A stretch of DNA of 64,000 bases, from the NCBI GenBank assembly GCA_022747635.1, contig JAKTNV010000023.1:3692348-3756347 (forward strand), given 5' to 3'. Each line of letters opens with the position of its first letter. The stretch's first letter is position 1. This document shows, one piece after another, positions 57,974 through 64,000 of the stretch. The notes beneath the pieces are model-generated. The model made no database searches, was not told the DNA's origin, and worked only from the letters and a program-made list of their open reading frames with translations. The translations under genes and the position numbers were made by a program. This DNA is from Hetaerina americana. Its lineage: Eukaryota > Arthropoda > Insecta > Odonata > Calopterygidae.

Positions 57974-59963
57974 TAAAAGATTTCGTCCCTCTAGTGAAAC
58001 CCAAGTCAAAGAAACTCCCGTCGTGGTTTAAGCCGGACACCGTGCACCTTCTGGGTAACAAAAATCGCGCTTGGTACCTGTATAAAAATTTTCCGAACGA
58101 GAACACTCGGTGTTCTTTCACCGAATTACGTCGCTTTTCCAAATCGCTCATCCGTCGCGACTACGAAGAATATACACTAAGGCTATCATCGTCCATCACA
58201 TCTGACCCAAAAAAATTCTGGTCATTTGTCAATCGCCGTCGTAATCGCTCGCAGATTCCCGTAGCTGTTTCTTATGGCAATGCTAAAGCTGTGGGACCAG
58301 AAAGACCGAACTTATTTCTGAAATTCTTCACGGAATGTCTGACTCCTGCTTTCAACCCTCCCGTCTCCAGCGATCTTTCCCTCACCCCAAGTTGTTGCTA
58401 CTCTCTGTCCCAAATCCAAACCGATTCCCGGGAGGTTTTTAAATACCTTAAATGTTAAATCCCCCTCCGTCGCTCCCCTGGCCCCGATGGCATCAGTCCT
58501 ATAATTGTACGCAACTGCGCTTCCTCCCTCTCTCTTCCTTTAGGCCTCCTATTAAATCGCTGCTTTTCCCTCGGTACTTCCCCCCCCCCAATGGATATCC
58601 GCTAATGTTATCCCTATTCTTAAAACTGAAACTAAAAATGAAATATCTAATTATCGCCCTATCTCTTTACTACCTATTCTTTCTTCTGTTTGCGAGAGGA
58701 TTATTCTCAACACTTTATTATTGTACTTCCCCTTTTCTGTCTAGCAACCAACATGGTTTCCTTCCGGGCAGGTCGTGCTTGACCAATTTAGCACTTTTTT
58801 AACACCACGCTGTTAGTGCGATAACAAGTAAGACTCAATTAGATGCCATCTTCTTGGATTTCTCAAAAGCCTTCGACTCCCTCAATCATAACTTCCTCAT
58901 CAATAAACTCAGTCAGCGTTTTAACGTTCATGGAAACTTTCTCAAATTACTGACCAGCTTTCTTTCGAATAGAAATCAGCGAGTAATACTATCTGGCGCC
59001 TCATCTCCTTGGTCCTCTGTGACATCTGGAGTTCCTCAAGGTAGTATTCTCGGACCATATCTTTTTAATCTGTACATTGATGACTTAGCTTCCCTAGTCC
59101 CGACCTCGCTAGCCCACACGTTACTATATGCCGACGACTGCAAAATTTTTAAGGAAATTAATTCCTCCACGGATTGCTACCACCTTCAGGAGGCTTTAAA
59201 TAAAATTTCAGAATGGTGCAGCACATGGATGCTAAATTTAAACTCAAATAAATGCAATACTCTAGTTCTCTCCCTAAAAAAATCTCCTCTTACCTTTAAC
59301 TACACATTTAATTCAGTTCCTCTGAATCTTGTTGCTTCTGTCAAGGATCTTGATGTATTAACTGATCGCAAACTAAATTTCTCTGATCACATCAAAGCAG
59401 TTAAATGCAAAGCCATGTCTCTTCTAGGTCTACTTTACCGCTACACAGAAATAAAAGATGTACAATCTCTAACCGCATATTTCTCAACCATTATCTTACC
59501 ATTACCTACTATTATTACCTACTGCTCCCCGATATGGTCCATGTCTGCCCTATCTAACCTTAACACCCTTAACACTATAACAAATGTTTTCAGTAAAATT
59601 GTCAAGTACAGAGTCCCCCATCTTCGCGACTCGCCCACTGAATCACTTCTTTCCTCGCTCTCGATTTGTAATCTCTCCACTCTACGTCTAAAATCCGATT
59701 TAAAACTCATGCATAACACCCTTAACTCCATTAACGACTGTCCTGAACTAATTTCCCTTATCAATTTCAGAGTTCCCCCCCGAGTTACCCGCGATCACTC
59801 TTTATTCCACCAACCCGTTCCCAGATTGTCCCTCACCAAACGTTCCCTTTTCTTCCGTCTCCCCGCTTTACTGAATTCCCTTCCCGAAAGCATTGACCCC
59901 CTCTCACTCCCAGCCAACACATTAATAAACCTTTCTCTGACACATCTCTCTCGAAAGAACTAG
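57910..59963 (+). pseudogene. CR1-like linker and reverse transcriptase domain
   Basis: The linker (57910-58458) includes KLPSWFKPDTVHLLGNKNRAW and DPKKFWSFVNRRR and ends at an in-frame TAA (58456-58458), beyond which the same frame continues SPGPDGISPIIVRNC. A run of ten C near 58580 and an extra base near 58733 shift the frame. It then reads NQHGFLPGRSC and reaches TAA at 58800-58802. After that, 386 codons are open to 59963 with motif A DFSKAFDSLNH, motif B SGVPQGSILGP and catalytic YADD (about 59127-59138). The part from 58854 has the same translation as 11626-12735. Confidence 0.9.
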
Positions 59964-60179
59964 CACAATCCCTCCTTTCACTCCCACATCCCGGTTTTGT
60001 TCCTTTCTTTCACTGTTTTTGTTATTTCTATGAAAATTTATCTCTAATAACTGCTAATTATAGTCTTGTTGATGTTTGTATGTTTGTGTCCTTATATGTT
60101 GCTGTTATACGTGTCACTATAAATTGGCAATCCTGCTGTATGTGCACAATTTTCACTAAATAAATAAATTTAATTTTCA

Positions 60180-61260
60180 GCAGCTCATCTCCCTCGACTA
60201 GCGTTGCTAAATGGTCATCTAGGGACACAGTCGCACAAAAAGGCTGAATTTTCGCTGGGAGCATCCTCAATCGCGGTTAGGGAGGTGGAGTTGGTGTCTC
60301 TTGGCTTCCCAGTAGCCTAGACTTAAATGGTCACCACTCGACTGGCCGGGGTCATCGTGAGTTCTGGGGTTGGTATTCACGCCGTGCACCGGCGCAGAGG
60401 AGGGGGGAGTAAGGGGACGCAAGGGAGATGGGAGTATTCGATGAGGTCGATGCAGATGCCATCGCCCCCTTGTCACAAGAAACCGGAGGTTGGCGTGTCG
60501 AAGTAGAGGGGGTTGAAGGTCGGTCCATTGACCGAATAATCGTAGCTTTTCAGGGGACTGGGGAACGGCTTCTTGAGCAAAGGTCAAACGGAGTGGAGAA
60601 TGCGGAAGGGAGGGAGATTTGCAGTCGGAGGTGCAGGCCGCCCGAGGGATGAAAAGCAACTCATCGGTCCCGGTTACCAGCCGCCTCATGATGGTCAGCG
60701 GATTAAAATGAGAAATTCCCGGCCACAAACAACGGCCTTGACATAAAATCACTTATTTAACTTTAAATGGCGATCAAGCCATTTCCATACATATTTGTTC
60801 TATCTAAGGAGCCCTATACTTCCGAGTTTAACTCATGATTCAGCAATTTACACTTCGTACAATTTTTGCGGAAGAAATAGAGGAACAGAAAATTAGGACG
60901 AACGAAACACCAGCTGCGAAGAGCAGGGAAAATAACATCACTATAGAACATATACTAAGATAGAACTCGAAATAACCACTATAATTCACTGGTAAGTTCT
61001 TGAAACAAAAAACATTCCATAGAAAATAATTACGTAACCGAACAAGAATAATTCTTTCCTTCTCACACTGCGGAGGAATATGGAGTAAAACACTCCTGAT
61101 AACATTTATACAGGAAACAAGAATAAAGAAAAAACCACGACTTTAATGGAACGATGATACCATTTTGGAGGAAACGCAAAACCGAACGCCAGTATAACTA
61201 ATAGTAATATAGTATAAATAGTTTACCCGCAAAAAAATCCAAAAAAATGAAGGGAAATTC
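60180..61260. other. Unidentified; locally GC-rich
   Basis: 60290-60690 is GC-rich with frames on both strands (161 codons minus at 60267-60752) but no motif. 60700-61260 is AT-rich and empty. Confidence 0.4.
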
Positions 61261-61264
61261 CTGA

Positions 61265-62180
61265 CACATCTACCCACAGAGCGAGAGGGTAGAGAGAGGA
61301 AAGAGAGAGAGAGCGGAAGAGGAAGAGAAGAACGGTGGGAAAGTGTGGAGGATGAGAGTGAGAAACTTTGGGAGGGAGTAGGAGAGAGAGAGAGTAGGAG
61401 AGGGAGAAAGAGAGGGTAGAGATAGGAGGAGAGAGAGAAATAAAGGGTAGAGTGAGTAGGAGAGAGAATTGGGTAGAAGAGTAGGAGAGAGAGAGAAGGT
61501 AGATAGAGTGAGAGAGAGTAAAGAGAGTAGGAAAGAGAGGGAGAGAAAAAGTTGAGAGGGGGGAGAGAGAGGGGAAGAGGAACAGAAAGGGGGTAAGAGA
61601 GTGGGGAGGAATAGAGAGATAGGGTAGAGAAAGTAGGAGAGAGAGCGAGGGTAGAGAGGGAGAGAGAGAGAGACGGGGTGGAGAGAGTGGGGGAGAGAGA
61701 GAGAGGGAGAGAAAAAGTTGAGAGGGGGGAAGAGGAAGAAAAGGTGGGTGGGAGCAGAAGGAAGGGGAGGGGAGAGGGAAGGGAAGGGGAGTGGGGAGCG
61801 AGAGAGTGAGAAACTTTGGGGGGGAGTAGGAGAGGGTAGAGAGAGTAGGAGAGAGATATATAGGGTACAGAGAGTAGGAGAGAGAGATAGGGCAGAGAGA
61901 GTGGGGGAGAGAGAGGGAGAGAAAAAGTTGAGAGAGGGGAAGAGGAAGAGAAGGGGGGTGGGAGAGTGGGGAGCGAGAGAGTGAGAAACTCTTGGAGAGA
62001 GTAGAGAGAATGAGGGGGAGTGAGGGAAAAGGTAGGGAGAAAAGTGCAGTGGGGGGAGAGAGAGGGAGGCGACGAATGAGGGAGAGAGAAGGACAGGGGT
62101 GAGGGAGCGAAGGACTGAGCAGGGCTTGGGCTGGTTTCTCTGAGCTCGCGTGGGTGGAGAGGGAGTGAGAGAGAAGATTC
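61265..62180. repeat. Long purine-rich (GA)n-type tract
   Basis: About 900 bp in which the plus strand is almost entirely A and G, made of gaga, ggaga, gagggtagaga and gtaggaga variants. Higher-order duplications are visible: agtgagaaactttgggggggagtagg-like blocks recur near 61359, 61807 and 61978. The two long minus frames across it (384 and 367 codons; Ser, Leu, Pro) are artefacts of the composition. Confidence 0.9.
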
Positions 62181-62184
62181 AGCG

Positions 62185-64000
62185 AGGGTAAACAAACATG
62201 GGCACATGTACTTGAAATGGAATGGGGAAGTGGAATGGTATTGTCGGAGAATGAGAACCGTCGGGTGACTGAAACCCGTTGGAAATGATAGGCGCAAAGA
62301 ATGTATTTTATATTTCCTGGAGTCACGATATTGCCATCAAACTGTGATACCCTGACTCAAATGAAAGTTGCTGCTTCATCTGCCGCGTGTTTTTATTTTT
62401 ATTGTTTTCATTGTTTCTTTTCCAATGGGTGCAAATGCAGCAGGAAAAATAAAACTGAAAGTCATATAATGGTGGGACTACTGAGGAATGATTATAATAA
62501 TACGGATTAATAAGAGTAAAAAAATGAAGAGTTAGTTCAATGGAAGTGTATGGAGGAGGGCACTTTAAAGAAGGAGAAGAGAGAACCTACTAGGAATCAT
62601 CCTGACGCACGTCGGTTTGCTCGAGTACATTTTTTCCTCTACTGCAAAGCGGGGTCCTTAGAAAGCGGCGGAGACCCGCAGCAGAGACGACTCAAGCGAC
62701 CGGAATGAGAAGCAGAGGGTGATTGAAGATGCAATCGAATGCGGAACTACAACGGGGGCAGAAGATTGAAAGAGCACTGGAGAGCAGCGACCAACCCATA
62801 ATTACGAATTAAGCTTCAGCTATTTACAATGGCGGGGCGTTGTCTTCGTCCCGATTGCGTTTTCAAGTGGCGTGAGGATATCCGTTCACGTGTTACTCTG
62901 CCTAGATACTTCCTCTTTGTGCTTTATTGTAATATGAAATATTGGTTCCCAAATTTTCAAAACGCGATAAACTATAATCTCAAGTTATCTACTCTGGCAC
63001 TTTAATGATATATTTCAAAGCTCACAATCAACAAAGACGTTCATAACGATACTTAAAGCATTGTTGATGGTTCATTCACACGAAATGGCTCCAAATTTAA
63101 ATTAGTCATCAATAGATTTTTGGAAATTTAAATTTCTGGTTTCAAGATTTTTCGGATGATTTTAATCAGTTTACATATGGATGAGACACTTCATTTTTCT
63201 AAAAATATTTACTATAAAAATATTAAATTTCGTTTTATATCTGTGAATTATAAATAAGTAAATTCCTATTACAGTACTTTGCATCAAAATCTAGAGTATT
63301 TATGCAAATTAAAATAATATGACTTTAAATGATAACAGAATCAATGAAACACCAAAATAAAATATATAAAATTTAGTGTTCAAATTTTTCATCTGCGTAA
63401 AATGATCACGAGAATAAATATTAAATAACGTCACTGATCGCTACAAGTTAGTTTTATTAGTTTGTCAATTAGTTATGTTAGCGTTCCAGGCCAGGCATCA
63501 AGCATGAAAAGTTTTTCAGTTCGTTGATTTTTTGAAAAATACGCAATATTTATATAAACTCATTTCCTTCTAGGTCAACAAAATATATTTTAACAGTCAT
63601 TGCGATGGAAATTTGTGATAGGTCTTATAAATATTTCTATGAATTCGAAGCAGTCAGCCGGTCAAGGTAGGCTTTGATGAACCCAGATATCAAGAATTTG
63701 TAAATAACGCCGAACGGAATGCCAAATAACCTCACAACTCACGTTACCTTCACTTGACCATTTTTTCACTCCTGATTCGTGCCCTCCAGCAAAAAATTTC
63801 CTTTTCGTAGATCGCAGAGAAATTCCCCTGCGTATCGAGCATCGAACAATCCAATGCATATAAATATCCACGACATCCAGTTGATTATAATAGGGAACAT
63901 TCCCCGACTTATCTGGGTTTTTTGTATTACCCGATATATTTCCGATATTAGGAGCTTTAGGTGCTAAGGCACTTTAAGTACTTTGCCTCTCTTAGGCAAG
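62185..64000. other. No gene recognised
   Basis: AT-rich DNA to the window end. Frames are short and without motifs. Confidence 0.45.

Larger units (their letters stand above)
56761..60174 (+). mobile_element. CR1-like non-LTR retrotransposon, near full length
   Basis: Flanked by a short candidate target duplication, tttcag, at 56755-56760 and 60175-60180, with an (AAAT)n tail at the 3' end. In order: a 5' end with a YY1-like motif, a hydrophobic leader with a 2A-like motif, an APE endonuclease (57141-57850), a linker, and an RT (58470-59963). The 3' UTR holds gtttgtgtccttatatgttg. The last 1.7 kb is repeated at 11211-12947. If 56761 is the true start, this is a complete 3.4-kb element with several inactivating lesions. 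Confidence 0.85.

Noticed and set aside
61143..62326. Minus-strand ORFs of 384 and 367 codons
   Set aside because: Both are translations of one purine-rich repeat in different frames, giving Ser-Leu-Pro repeats; not coding.

Overview
This is a eukaryotic, AT-rich, repeat-dominated window, almost certainly from an arthropod and probably an insect. The evidence is the element mix: several mariner (DD34D) transposons with TA target duplications, RTE-clade and CR1/Jockey-type non-LTR retrotransposons, a Penelope-like element and three kinds of tRNA-derived SINE. I find no bacterial-style gene organisation and no convincing intact host protein-coding gene. Nearly every coding signal is a decayed transposable-element gene. 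The species cannot be named from the sequence.

Layout. 0-4 kb: a deleted mariner, an ancient RTE relic and a 3' end of a non-LTR family with a GTAGAT tail. 4-10 kb: mostly unrecognised AT-rich DNA with a large Penelope-type palindrome at 8.5 kb. 10-13 kb: a GTAGAT-tail element split by a recent, 5'-truncated CR1-like copy. 13-26 kb: a mariner relic, a possible host exon (14.6 kb), RTE relics on both strands, three SINEs and a fold-back element. 27.6-29.5 kb: a strongly CpG-rich block, the best candidate for a host promoter. 33.5-37 kb: a SINE, then a mariner skeleton packed with a Penelope fragment and GTAGAT-tail elements. 37.7-46.3 kb: a three-layer nest, RTE (+) containing a CR1/Jockey-like element (-) containing a mariner (-), with termini and target duplications visible for each layer. 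47-48 kb: a mariner whose catalytic core has been lost but whose ends and DNA-binding domain remain. 51-56 kb: RTE relic, hairpin, weak RT relic. 56.8-60.2 kb: the longest CR1-like element, with an L1-like YY1 motif at its 5' end and a 2A-like NPGP motif before its endonuclease. 61.3-62.2 kb: a 900-bp purine-rich tract.

The elements interact mainly by nesting, and the order of insertion can be read from the interruptions. Several non-autonomous parts (SINEs, deleted mariners) must have relied on machinery supplied by other copies. The most distinctive observations are the 2A-like and YY1-like signals in the CR1-type element, the two near-identical copies of that element sharing the same defects, the Penelope GIY-YIG/hammerhead-like fragment and palindrome, and the recurring 3'-terminal hairpin of the GTAGAT-tail family.
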